Shown one piece after another: positions 1 to 6,253 of a stretch of 8,671 bases of DNA. Both the position numbers and the translations under genes were made by a program. Source of the DNA: Acidilobaceae archaeon (GTDB taxonomy: Archaea > Thermoproteota > Thermoprotei_A > Sulfolobales > Acidilobaceae); assembly GCA_027013765.1 (NCBI GenBank), contig JALWGG010000208.1, positions 1-8,671 of the forward strand, read 5' to 3'. The notes under the pieces were generated by a model, which made no database searches, was not told the DNA's origin, and saw only the letters and a list, made by a program, of their open reading frames with translations. The stretch's first letter is position 1; each line of letters opens with the position of its first letter.

Positions 1-1
1 A

Positions 2-73
2 TACTATAGAAGGCCCGATAAGGTATTGAAGGATGCCGCGAAAGGGCTAAGGAAGTTCGAGTTATATGAGTAA
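2..73 (+). CDS. C-terminal end of a probable type II/IV secretion ATPase (GspE/FlaI/TadA-like), partial
   Basis: An open frame enters from the left edge and ends at TAA (71-73), giving 23 visible residues that finish in GLRKFELYE. The stretch RRPDKVLKDAAKG resembles the tail of archaeal secretion ATPases, where a tyrosine-rich segment is followed by a D/RPxxVLxxA helix. This family hydrolyses ATP in the cytoplasm to drive assembly of archaeal flagella, pili or secretion systems. It almost always sits directly upstream of a FlaJ/TadC gene, which is the arrangement seen here, with only 12 nt between the TAA and the next start. No Walker motif lies inside the window, so the assignment rests on the short tail and on gene order. 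Calling it an ATPase is therefore inference from context. That some gene ends here is well supported. Confidence 0.6.
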   Translation, partial: YYRRPDKVLKDAAKGLRKFELYE

Positions 74-85
74 CGGTGGAGCAGC

Positions 86-1912
86 TTGGTACTAAGCAGG
101 ATAAAGAAGAGAAGGATAAGGAGGCCCCCCGCAAGGGCTTACAGAAAGCCAGCACGTAGGATAACTCTCACAGAACTATTCGACTTCATAGCAATGCAAT
201 ACTTCAGCAACATAGGATCAAGGATAGCTGGCACCTTCGAGCTAGAACGGGCACTAAAGGAGGCTGGCCTCCTAATCCATCACTCACTCTACGCCGCTAG
301 GGTCGCCGCCGCAACATTCATTACCCTAATATTATCATTCTACTTCAGCATACTTATAGCACTATCAGGGATAGGATTACTATTCAAAGTATTGATAATA
401 ATTCTACTGCTCCTATCACCCCTCGGCGTGTTAGGATATATGCTTTCTTACCCTGCAATAAAGCGTGGCCAACGTAAAGACGGTACTGAGACCGAGTTGC
501 CGTTCTTCGCAGCTTATCTAACCACAATGGTAAGGTCGGGAGTCCCCATATCAAATGTCATTGAGAGGGTTGCCCGGCTAAAGATATTTGATGCAATAAG
601 GAGGGAGGCGCTACTCATCAGTAGGAATATTAATCTCTTTGGTAAGGATCCCTTGGAGGCTATTGAGGATGTAGCTATATCCCACCCGAGCTTTAGGTTC
701 AGAGACTTCATGCTGGGCTACACGACAACCGTTAAGACCGGTGGTGACGTTGCCCATTACCTGGAAATTAGGACACAGGATATATTCCAGGCCAGGTTGT
801 CTGAGATTAAGATTATAGCGGAGAGGATGAGTATGTTCACTGAAATCTATGTTACTATAGCGGTAATCATGACCATAGTATTCTATGTATTCTTCACAAT
901 CAGTAGCATATTCCCCGCCGCAGGAGGCTTTGGAGGCCCAGCCCAGCTGTCCCTGTTCAGCTTCGTCATACTGCCAATGCTAACCCTAATCATGTTGTAC
1001 CTAATCCATGCCTATCAACCTAAGACACCTATTAAGCTGGTAGCCCCTTACAGGGTCCTAGTCCTAATCGGTATACCACTAATGATCACACTGGGCCCCC
1101 TGACATTCATGGCTACTGGAGCTGGGGATGCATTGAGGGGGAAAATAAACTATGACACGATCGTGGCGTTCTCGCTAAGCCTATCAATAGCATTACTATC
1201 ACTAAGTATACCTCCAGCAGTCTCCTATTGGATCTTTAAACGTATGCACAAGGGGCTGGCTGAGGCTACAGCATCCTTCCTAAGAGACTTGACCGAGATA
1301 AGGAAGACAGGACTAAGTCCTGAAAGGAGTATTATTGCTCTGGCAGATAGAGAGTATGGCCCCCTATCTAGGATCGTGGCTAAGGTCGCAACAGCATTAA
1401 CCATAGGCCTAAACATAGAGCAGGCCCTCCGTGGAGCCCTTAGAGGCTATAAGGACTGGCTATTGCTAGCCAATATGAGATTCTTGGCAGACTCTATAGA
1501 GCTTGGGGGAGGCAGCCCAGAGACCCTTGATGCACTTGCACGATATGCTCATAACCTTACGGAGATCGATAAGGAGATGAGGAAGAGGCTGAGGACCTAC
1601 ATTATGATGCCGTATATGGGTGCTATACTTGTCGCGGCGTCGAGCATATTGGTCTTAGGATTCACATCGGAGACCGTTGCTACGGTGGGTGGGGGAGGAG
1701 GCGTTGCATCTGTGAGCCCCGAGGAGATGGCAAGAGTGGCACTACTATTATCGCTGGGGGCTATACTCAACTCCTGGTTCATGGGTCTTGTGGCTGGGAA
1801 GATCCAGGATCAGACACTCGCCGCCGGCTTTATACACTCGACAATCCTGGTACTTGTAACGTTGGTCACGATCATTGTCACGCTGAGGAATATAGGATTC
1901 CTGACATCATGA
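86..1912 (+). CDS. FlaJ/TadC-like pilus or secretion platform membrane protein with two T2SSF domains
   Basis: This 608-residue integral membrane protein is probably the inner-membrane platform that couples an assembly ATPase to pilin or substrate in an archaeal type IV pilus system. It starts with a very basic segment (residues 5-25, KKRRIRRPP), then hydrophobic helices at about 72-95 and 98-123. The first cytoplasmic T2SSF domain spans about 136-250, followed by helices at about 252-276, 288-309, 322-345 and 357-384. A second T2SSF domain spans about 390-505, followed by helices at 507-526, 550-572 and 580-600. The two domains look like an old duplication: RSGVPISNVIERVA (150-163) pairs with KTGLSPERSIIALA (407-420), and KTGGD (217-221) with ELGGG (472-476). 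Length fits archaeal FlaJ proteins. TTG at 86 is the first possible start after the upstream stop, with GGTGG at 75-79 six bases before it. A Gly5 loop (535-539) lies between late helices. No pilin or prepilin peptidase is visible, so the exact system is open. Confidence 0.88.
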   Translation: MVLSRIKKRRIRRPPARAYRKPARRITLTELFDFIAMQYFSNIGSRIAGTFELERALKEAGLLIHHSLYAARVAAATFITLILSFYFSILIALSGIGLLFKVLIIILLLLSPLGVLGYMLSYPAIKRGQRKDGTETELPFFAAYLTTMVRSGVPISNVIERVARLKIFDAIRREALLISRNINLFGKDPLEAIEDVAISHPSFRFRDFMLGYTTTVKTGGDVAHYLEIRTQDIFQARLSEIKIIAERMSMFTEIYVTIAVIMTIVFYVFFTISSIFPAAGGFGGPAQLSLFSFVILPMLTLIMLYLIHAYQPKTPIKLVAPYRVLVLIGIPLMITLGPLTFMATGAGDALRGKINYDTIVAFSLSLSIALLSLSIPPAVSYWIFKRMHKGLAEATASFLRDLTEIRKTGLSPERSIIALADREYGPLSRIVAKVATALTIGLNIEQALRGALRGYKDWLLLANMRFLADSIELGGGSPETLDALARYAHNLTEIDKEMRKRLRTYIMMPYMGAILVAASSILVLGFTSETVATVGGGGGVASVSPEEMARVALLLSLGAILNSWFMGLVAGKIQDQTLAAGFIHSTILVLVTLVTIIVTLRNIGFLTS

Positions 1913-1929
1913 AAAAGGGGAGAAAATAG
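1912..1929 (-). terminator. Candidate T-rich terminator after the acyl-CoA dehydrogenase gene
   Basis: Read on the minus strand, the short gap after the TAG at 1945 holds two T-runs, CTATTTTC followed by CCCCTTTTT, without an inverted repeat. Archaeal RNA polymerase commonly stops at T-rich tracts of this kind. The site overlaps the last base of the convergent pilus gene. No comparable T-run exists for that gene on the plus strand. Prediction from composition only. Confidence 0.4.
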
Positions 1930-1944
1930 TATTAACCCGATATC

Positions 1945-3144
1945 CTATATCTTCAGCCCGAATGCCTGCCTCACCAGCTGCCTCACTATTGTTAGGCGCT
2001 GTATCTCATTGGTTCCCTCATATATAGTTGTTATTATTGCATCCCTGAGGTACCTCTCAACCCCCGTCTCTACATCTACACCATAACCCCCGTGGATCTG
2101 TATTGACTGCCTGGCAATCCACTCCGCGGCTTCAGTGGCAAAGGCTTTGGCGAGGCTGGCGGCCACTATGAACTCCCTCCTACCCTCGTCGGCTAGGCTT
2201 GCGGCCCAGTATGTGAGTAGCCTTGCAGCCTCCAGCTTCATATACATGTTTGCTAGCTTGTCTATGATCATCTCGAACTCGATCAGCCTCTGGCCGAAGA
2301 GTTCCCTCTGGAGCGCGTAGTTTAGTGCCTTCTCGAATGTTGCTTGTGCTATTCCTACTGCTTGGGCCGCTATACCTATCCTTGTATGGTCATATGTTGA
2401 TACTATCACCTTGAAGCCTTCATCTATAGGGCCTACAATATTCTCCTCAGGTACCTTGACATCATCCAATATAACCTCATACGGCTGTTCCCCCCTCATC
2501 CCTATAACCCTAAACTGCTGCCCGATCTTCAGGCCAGGCGTGTCCTTCTCTACAACGAATACAGTTATCCCCCACCATCTCTTCCCTTCTTTTGGAGGGC
2601 TAGTCCTGGCAGATACAACAAAGTAATCCGCATCAGCCGCGCCGCTTATAAACACCTTCCTACCATTAAGTACATAATGATTATTGACTCTCCTAGCCAC
2701 AGATTGTATACCAGCTACGTCACTGCCGCCACTAGGCTCGGTGTTTGCATGGGCTCCTCTAGCCTCCCCCCTAGCTATGGGGGGCAGGTACCTTTTCTTG
2801 AGGTCCTCGCTGCCATAGAGGAGTATTGGGATGGCGAATAGGTGGTTAACTCCGATCGTGACAGCCATAGATGGGACTGCTCTTGCAACCTCCTCAGTGA
2901 GGATAGCCGTTAAAAGCTGCCCGCCACCCTGGCCGTCATACTCCTCCGGTATACCTACTCCAAAGAATCCCAGCTCTGCAGCCTCTTTCAATATATCCTC
3001 TGGTATCCTATTGGACTGTTCGATCTCCTGCCATCTAGGCATTACTTTCGACTCGACGAATTCTCTTACACTTTTCCTGAAGAGCTCATGCTCCTCTGTA
3101 ATATTAATTTTAAAGTCCTCCACGCTTGAAAATGGAAATACCAC
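1945..3144 (-). CDS. Acyl-CoA dehydrogenase (FAD-dependent)
   Basis: This 399-residue flavoenzyme oxidises an acyl-CoA to the trans-2-enoyl-CoA in the cytoplasm, normally passing electrons to electron-transfer flavoprotein. The full three-part fold is present: N-terminal helices (about 15-128), a central beta domain (about 130-235) and a C-terminal helical domain (about 240-395). Both family signatures are visible. The first is ANTEPSGGSDVAG at 133-145, with Asn where Met or Leu is usual. The second runs from Q349 through HGGYG (351-355) to D368. The expected catalytic base is E376 in IYEGTNEIQR, the short/medium-chain position. FGQR (283-286) matches the FAD-contact segment. Length is normal. 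The GTG start at 3144 has GAGGTGG (minus strand, 3151-3157) six bases upstream. No etfAB, thiolase, hydratase or CoA ligase lies nearby, so chain length, pathway direction and electron acceptor cannot be given. The family call is firm; the substrate is unknown. Confidence 0.95.
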   Translation of the reverse strand: MVFPFSSVEDFKINITEEHELFRKSVREFVESKVMPRWQEIEQSNRIPEDILKEAAELGFFGVGIPEEYDGQGGGQLLTAILTEEVARAVPSMAVTIGVNHLFAIPILLYGSEDLKKRYLPPIARGEARGAHANTEPSGGSDVAGIQSVARRVNNHYVLNGRKVFISGAADADYFVVSARTSPPKEGKRWWGITVFVVEKDTPGLKIGQQFRVIGMRGEQPYEVILDDVKVPEENIVGPIDEGFKVIVSTYDHTRIGIAAQAVGIAQATFEKALNYALQRELFGQRLIEFEMIIDKLANMYMKLEAARLLTYWAASLADEGRREFIVAASLAKAFATEAAEWIARQSIQIHGGYGVDVETGVERYLRDAIITTIYEGTNEIQRLTIVRQLVRQAFGLKI

Positions 3145-3150
3145 TCAAAA

Positions 3151-3157
3151 CCACCTC
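3151..3157 (-). promoter_or_regulatory. Ribosome binding site of the acyl-CoA dehydrogenase gene
   Basis: GAGGTGG on the minus strand lies six bases before GTG (3144-3142) and matches the crenarchaeal 16S anti-Shine-Dalgarno. It fixes this non-ATG start. Confidence 0.75.
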
Positions 3158-3233
3158 TACACTCCATATACAAATTATATGTGGTATCCGAGCTATCTAT
3201 CTGCTTAAGGAAGTATTGAGTATATGCGTATGG

Positions 3234-3250
3234 AAAAATATAATATAAAA
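3234..3250 (-). terminator. Candidate T-rich terminator after the seven-helix membrane protein gene
   Basis: Directly after the TAG at 3253-3255 the minus strand reads GGATTTTATATTATATTTTT, an A/T tract ending in T5, typical of archaeal factor-independent termination. If it works, the acyl-CoA dehydrogenase gene needs its own promoter in the remaining gap (3158-3233). That gap is A+T rich but shows no TATA box at a convincing distance. The nearest candidates are CATATAATTT (minus, about 3170-3179) and CCTTAAG (minus, about 3206-3212). Confidence 0.4.
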
Positions 3251-3252
3251 TC

Positions 3253-4119
3253 CTACTCTCCTGCCTCCTCCAACTCCTCCGCCTCAGCTGCTGTAGGAAC
3301 TATTTCAAGCAAGGAGCCTGCTAATATACCGATCGAGCCTACCAGCAGGAGGAATGTTACTATTCTAAACGTGTTTATAACAGAGCCTAGGTCACCCTCT
3401 TGAATCTTCTCAATAGCTCCCTCCTCCCACGATGTCAGGGTTATATAATTTAGAATGACCAAGCCCAAGAGCAGGATCAGCCATCCACTAGCCTGCACAA
3501 GGTAGAACTTCTCCCCTACATCCCTATATACATTGAACAATGCTACCGATGTCAGTCCTAACGATATTATGACCGACAATATCTTCAAGATATTACTAAG
3601 ATCCCTATACCTTACTCCCTGTTCAGTGTTCCCATTCAATATCTGGTTTAGTGAGACATATGATAATATAAATTCTAGTAGGGGTATAGCAATGATTATA
3701 CCTAGTAAACCTATCTTCCTTATACCCTCAACTCCTATGACCTGCACACCCAGGTATCCCAATATTATAATCGATATCATGAATAGTAGCTGCACTAGTA
3801 TTATATACGTAGAATAAGTGTTCCAAGCTCCCGATGGAACCCCAGTAGGTGCTCCCTTAAGTGCATTCAGTTTTGGAACCTCTAAACTCTGAATAGTTGA
3901 AATCTCATAGCCGAACTGCTGCTGTAAATTCCCTATAACATTGTCTTGGAAGGTGAATGCAATCAGGAATACTATACCTAGTATCAATATACCTAAGGCC
4001 CTGGCTATTGCCTCCCTGCTCCTATAGACTATAGCGATTATTCCAAGCATCACCCCTGTCAATGATAGTATTATTCCTATTGAGATGAATAATAGCAGTG
4101 TAGGTAGCATGTACCCCAT
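3253..4119 (-). CDS. Unrecognised seven-helix membrane protein
   Basis: I do not recognise this 288-residue protein. Seven hydrophobic segments are visible at about 7-31, 39-58, 104-125, 135-155, 177-196, 209-228 and 250-271. A polar loop of about 45 residues (59-103) lies between helices 2 and 3, and the C-terminal tail is very acidic (EAEELEEAGE). Basic residues flank helix 2 and follow helix 3 (YRSREAIAR at 32-40; EGIRKIG at 131-137). There is no cysteine, no run of charged residues inside helices that would suggest an ion pathway, and no known motif. ATG at 4119 is preceded by AGGGGTT on the minus strand; a second ATG three codons later (4110) is possible. It lies 101 bases downstream of the cysteine-motif gene on the same strand, so the two may be transcribed together. 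Function is unknown; a channel, transporter or membrane anchor would all fit. Confidence 0.8.
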   Translation of the reverse strand: MGYMLPTLLLFISIGIILSLTGVMLGIIAIVYRSREAIARALGILILGIVFLIAFTFQDNVIGNLQQQFGYEISTIQSLEVPKLNALKGAPTGVPSGAWNTYSTYIILVQLLFMISIIILGYLGVQVIGVEGIRKIGLLGIIIAIPLLEFILSYVSLNQILNGNTEQGVRYRDLSNILKILSVIISLGLTSVALFNVYRDVGEKFYLVQASGWLILLLGLVILNYITLTSWEEGAIEKIQEGDLGSVINTFRIVTFLLLVGSIGILAGSLLEIVPTAAEAEELEEAGE

Positions 4120-4136
4120 TTTAACCCCTATTGGTG

Positions 4137-4163
4137 GAATTTAATAACTTATGGATTAATAAG
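4137..4163 (-). promoter_or_regulatory. Candidate TATA region for the seven-helix membrane protein gene
   Basis: Two overlapping TATA-like boxes are seen on the minus strand: TTATTAAT (4162-4155) and GTTATTAAATTC (4148-4137). The first would place a start near 4131, leaving a leader of about 12 nt that includes AGGGGTT. The second would give a leaderless transcript. A 10-bp palindrome, GTATTAATAC (4181-4190), lies just upstream. A promoter here means the gene need not depend on read-through from the gene at 4221. Distance and composition are the only evidence. Confidence 0.35.
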
Positions 4164-4220
4164 AATTACTATTAGACCCCGTATTAATACTATGCTAGAT
4201 TGCAGCAGTGACGCTCAAGT

Positions 4221-4904
4221 CTACTCTTGTTTTAAAGCGTTTTCCAGATCCTTCTTTAGCTCATTACCCCAGCTCCCCAAATCGTTCCACGATACGCTAT
4301 ATAAGACTAGGTCGAAATCCTTCCTATCCAATGGAGTTATAATTTCAATAGCCTCATTTCCACATTTCTGTGTTCCATCTACTTCTACCATTATTGAGAA
4401 TATAGTATTCCTAGAGTAGGCGAATCTTATCCTGTACTCGTCAGCTTTCCCTGCTGCAAATACAAACGCACCATTTGTGCCTATTGATAGTAGTTTTTCC
4501 TCTAATTCATTATATTTCCCCTTAAATACTCCTATAGCTTCCGCTACACTTACTAAGAGGGCCAGTAAGATGCTATCGCATATATTGCCTCCGGGATACA
4601 GTTTTATCCTTAGCTGAGGCCTTTCAGGTATGGATTCTTCTTTGGCTACAGCCTTACTAGTTTCTGGCACAGTCTCTATGGTAGGCTGTTGCCTGGGCTG
4701 AGCAGGTATTGCCACAGGCTTTTCCTCTGCAATACTTGGTGTTGCAGCCTTCTCCTCCTTTTCTATCTTTACTGGTCTTCTAGCATATATGGGGCACCTC
4801 TTATAATTACCCTTACACGGGTACCTCAATGTACTAACTTTTTTATTAAGAATAGTACAATATGCTACCGCCCCCTTTATTCTGGAAGCGTATGGGCATA
4901 CCAA
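4221..4904 (-). CDS. Unrecognised protein with N-terminal four-cysteine motif, flexible linker and C-terminal domain
   Basis: I do not recognise this 227-residue, probably cytoplasmic protein. Its first 40 residues hold C3, C16, C30 and C37 (spacing C-x12-C-x13-C-x6-C, in the contexts VCPYA, AYCTI, YPCKGNYKRCPIY), followed by basic residues. Such a set could bind zinc or an Fe-S cluster. Residues about 43-95 are a Pro/Ala/Glu/Lys-rich linker, probably disordered. Residues about 96-227 look like a folded alpha/beta domain with a hydrophobic helix (111-125) and two more cysteines (C109, C181). There is no signal peptide, and the hydrophobic helix is short and probably internal. TTG at 4904 is the first possible start after an in-frame stop at 4944-4946 and has AGGGGT (4916-4911) six bases upstream. 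A metal-binding regulator, a nucleic-acid-binding protein or a partner of the downstream membrane protein are all guesses. Confidence 0.75.
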   Translation of the reverse strand: MVCPYASRIKGAVAYCTILNKKVSTLRYPCKGNYKRCPIYARRPVKIEKEEKAATPSIAEEKPVAIPAQPRQQPTIETVPETSKAVAKEESIPERPQLRIKLYPGGNICDSILLALLVSVAEAIGVFKGKYNELEEKLLSIGTNGAFVFAAGKADEYRIRFAYSRNTIFSIMVEVDGTQKCGNEAIEIITPLDRKDFDLVLYSVSWNDLGSWGNELKKDLENALKQE

Positions 4905-4940
4905 ATGCTGACCCCTGATATAGTGGTGTGGGAATTTGAA

Positions 4941-4952
4941 GATTTATATCTA
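4941..4952. promoter_or_regulatory. Candidate TATA box, possibly bidirectional, between divergent genes
   Basis: GATTTATATCTA is nearly symmetric and reads as a TATA box on both strands. On the minus strand (TAGATATAAATC) a start about 25 bases on would fall near 4919, just before the AGGGGT ribosome site of the cysteine-motif gene, which is a good fit. On the plus strand the same element would start RNA near 4971, giving the gene at 5133 an unusually long leader of about 160 nt. The minus-strand use is the better supported. Confidence 0.4.
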
Positions 4953-4982
4953 ATAGTGGTTGCGCGCTCTGTCCCCGGGATG

Positions 4983-5026
4983 AAGCCCCATATTTTAGAA
5001 CAATTTGCAATATTCCCCCGAGGCTT
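4983..5026. other. Weak nested inverted repeat in the divergent intergenic region (4905-5132)
   Basis: Two nested five-base arm pairs are seen: AAGCC (4983-4987) with GGCTT (5022-5026), and inside them ATATT (4990-4994) with AATAT (5009-5013). The internal loop between the pairs is lopsided. It could be a leader hairpin or an operator, but arms this short are common by chance. The rest of the 228-base gap shows the TATA-like element and a ribosome site, and no tRNA, C/D-box pair or convincing gene. Confidence 0.2.
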
Positions 5027-5122
5027 GATGGCCCCGTGCAACTCATATTCCCCCAGCCTGGTATTATGATTGTATTACCTAGCCTTACACAAGGATAGTA
5101 GGATGCAGTGAAATGCTATTAT

Positions 5123-5130
5123 GGTGAGGT
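5123..5130 (+). promoter_or_regulatory. Ribosome binding site deciding the TTG start of the 12-helix membrane protein
   Basis: GGTGAGGT lies immediately before TTG at 5133, with the GGTGA core five bases from it. The next in-frame ATG (5154) is 26 bases from this core, too far, and lies inside the 16-bp inverted repeat. The site therefore favours TTG. Confidence 0.65.
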
Positions 5131-5132
5131 AA

Positions 5133-6239
5133 TTGAGTGTCCTGCCCCTAGCAATGGCCACAGGAATATATATGGCATTATGGATCTATGCAGAGTCGCA
5201 TGTAGCAACATTGCTAGGGGCAGGGAAGACTAATGATTTGATTTTGGGCGGCCTCTTGCTGGGTTCTATTGCGGCAATGTGGCTTTGGGTAAGGCTTCAG
5301 GGGAGCCTAATAGCGTTAAGAAGGTTCACTAGTGTCAGGAAGCGTAGGATAACTCTAGCTTTGTCATCAATTATAATATATTTATTATTTATAAACATTA
5401 TAAATAATGATAATTTACTTACTAGTGTTCTATATTTCACACTAATGACTATATACCTAGGAATGGTCGTCGCTATCGGAGCCTCTACATTATATCATGA
5501 AACTGATTTCTCTGAATGGGGACGGGCAGTATCTACATACAAGACCACCACCACGCTATTCCAGCTATTAACTCTAATCATGATTAAAGTATGGTCTCTC
5601 CAGGATGAAGAATTCATAATACAGTCATTCGCAGTCTCCTTTATACTGTCAATGATCTCTGCATATAAAATACATGGAGCACTTTTCTCTAGTATTTCAC
5701 TAAAAACCATAGACAATTTTACAAATATAATTTCACATCTAGACACAAATTATACTATATTAACACATAAAGATCTTATGAGAATTGGATCTATGCTTGG
5801 AAGCCTTGCGGTGGCTAAGATGATTCTATTACCTAAAGCCATATCATCTGACCCTCTTCTCGCACTAGCATTATACTCGTTAGGATACCTGATAGGGGCT
5901 AGATTTGCCCAATATTTATATAATATGAGGTTAATTACCATCCTGTCTATTACTCCATTAATTGTAATACTACTTGGGCTCCCATATAAGCTTACATTAA
6001 TGTTCGTTGGCGTAGCAATCGGCTATGTAGAGGTATCATCGATATTAATCATATTAGATAACAGGCCTAGAGTAATATCTAATGCAAATATTATAATCAC
6101 GCTATGGGTGATAATAGGATCTATTCTAGTCGGGCTCACATCATTTAATAACATTAAGTATACTGCGCTTGCTGGCCTAACAATTGCATTTGTCGGTTTA
6201 ATACTGGGTAGGAGGGGCAGAGGTATATTAGAAATGTGA
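5133..6239 (+). CDS. Unrecognised 12-helix membrane protein, possibly a divergent MFS-type transporter
   Basis: This 368-residue protein is almost wholly hydrophobic. Helices are visible at about 4-24, 36-55, 73-91, 97-118, 137-154, 160-179, 216-235, 241-262, 266-283, 288-308, 316-336 and 342-360. The 6+6 layout has a central polar loop of about 35 residues (180-215), as in major facilitator transporters. A basic loop between helices 2 and 3 (RRFTSVRKRR, 63-72) sits where MFS motif A lies, and SEWGRAVSTYKTT (127-139) after helix 4 recalls the segment leading into MFS helix 5. The motif A consensus itself is absent, so the family call is tentative and no substrate can be named. The protein is somewhat shorter than most MFS members. 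The TTG start is supported by GGTGAGGT. The middle of the gene uses many A/T-rich codons (AAT, ATA, TTA), more than the por genes. It ends 14 bases from the convergent porB end. Confidence 0.75.
   Translation: MSVLPLAMATGIYMALWIYAESHVATLLGAGKTNDLILGGLLLGSIAAMWLWVRLQGSLIALRRFTSVRKRRITLALSSIIIYLLFINIINNDNLLTSVLYFTLMTIYLGMVVAIGASTLYHETDFSEWGRAVSTYKTTTTLFQLLTLIMIKVWSLQDEEFIIQSFAVSFILSMISAYKIHGALFSSISLKTIDNFTNIISHLDTNYTILTHKDLMRIGSMLGSLAVAKMILLPKAISSDPLLALALYSLGYLIGARFAQYLYNMRLITILSITPLIVILLGLPYKLTLMFVGVAIGYVEVSSILIILDNRPRVISNANIIITLWVIIGSILVGLTSFNNIKYTALAGLTIAFVGLILGRRGRGILEM
5141..5224. repeat. Perfect 16-bp inverted repeat at the start of the 12-helix membrane protein gene
   Basis: CCTGCCCCTAGCAATG (5141-5156) is matched exactly by CATTGCTAGGGGCAGG (5209-5224), with 52 bases between, and a G-U pair could extend it by one (5140/5225). 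The spacer may fold further: GCCA (5157-5160) with TGGC (5173-5176), and ATGC (5188-5191) with GCAT (5198-5201), giving a three-way-junction shape in RNA. The arms encode VLPLAM and TLLGAG. The left arm begins eight bases after the TTG start and ends on the first in-frame ATG. No target-site duplication is seen at the edges, so there is no support for a mobile element. Confidence 0.85.
5384..5408. repeat. 11-bp A/T-only hairpin inside the 12-helix membrane protein gene
   Basis: ATTATTTATAA (5384-5394) is the exact reverse complement of TTATAAATAAT (5398-5408), with a three-base loop. It lies in codons for LLFINIINN. The local sequence is very A/T rich, so chance is a fair explanation. Confidence 0.7.
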
Positions 6240-6253
6240 TGCAGCCACACATG

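Noticed and set aside
1493..1503. Short palindrome CTCTATAGAG in the pilus platform gene
   Set aside because: Lies in well-conserved coding sequence and is within chance expectation.
4181..4190. 10-bp palindrome GTATTAATAC upstream of the seven-helix protein gene
   Set aside because: Could be an operator, but a single 10-bp A/T-rich palindrome is not enough to call one.
4846..5046. 66-codon open frame on the minus strand overlapping the start of the cysteine-motif gene
   Set aside because: It overlaps a better-supported gene in another frame and runs through the promoter region; composition is not convincing.
4905..5069. Possible 54-codon gene on the plus strand in the divergent gap, starting at ATG 4905 and ending at TGA 5069
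   Set aside because: It has no ribosome site, the same frame runs back open as an antisense shadow of the cysteine-motif gene, and the product matches nothing I know.
5121..5132. Mini open frame ATG-GTG-AGG-TAA just before the TTG start at 5133
   Set aside because: It coincides with the GGTGAGGT ribosome site and is most simply part of it.
5141..5224. The 16-bp inverted repeat as terminal repeats of a small transposon
   Set aside because: The whole unit stays in frame with a membrane-helix gene and no flanking target duplication is visible.
6053..6083. 8-bp inverted repeat ATTAGATA / TATCTAAT with a 15-base spacer
   Set aside because: Short and A/T rich; several such repeats are expected by chance in this much sequence.
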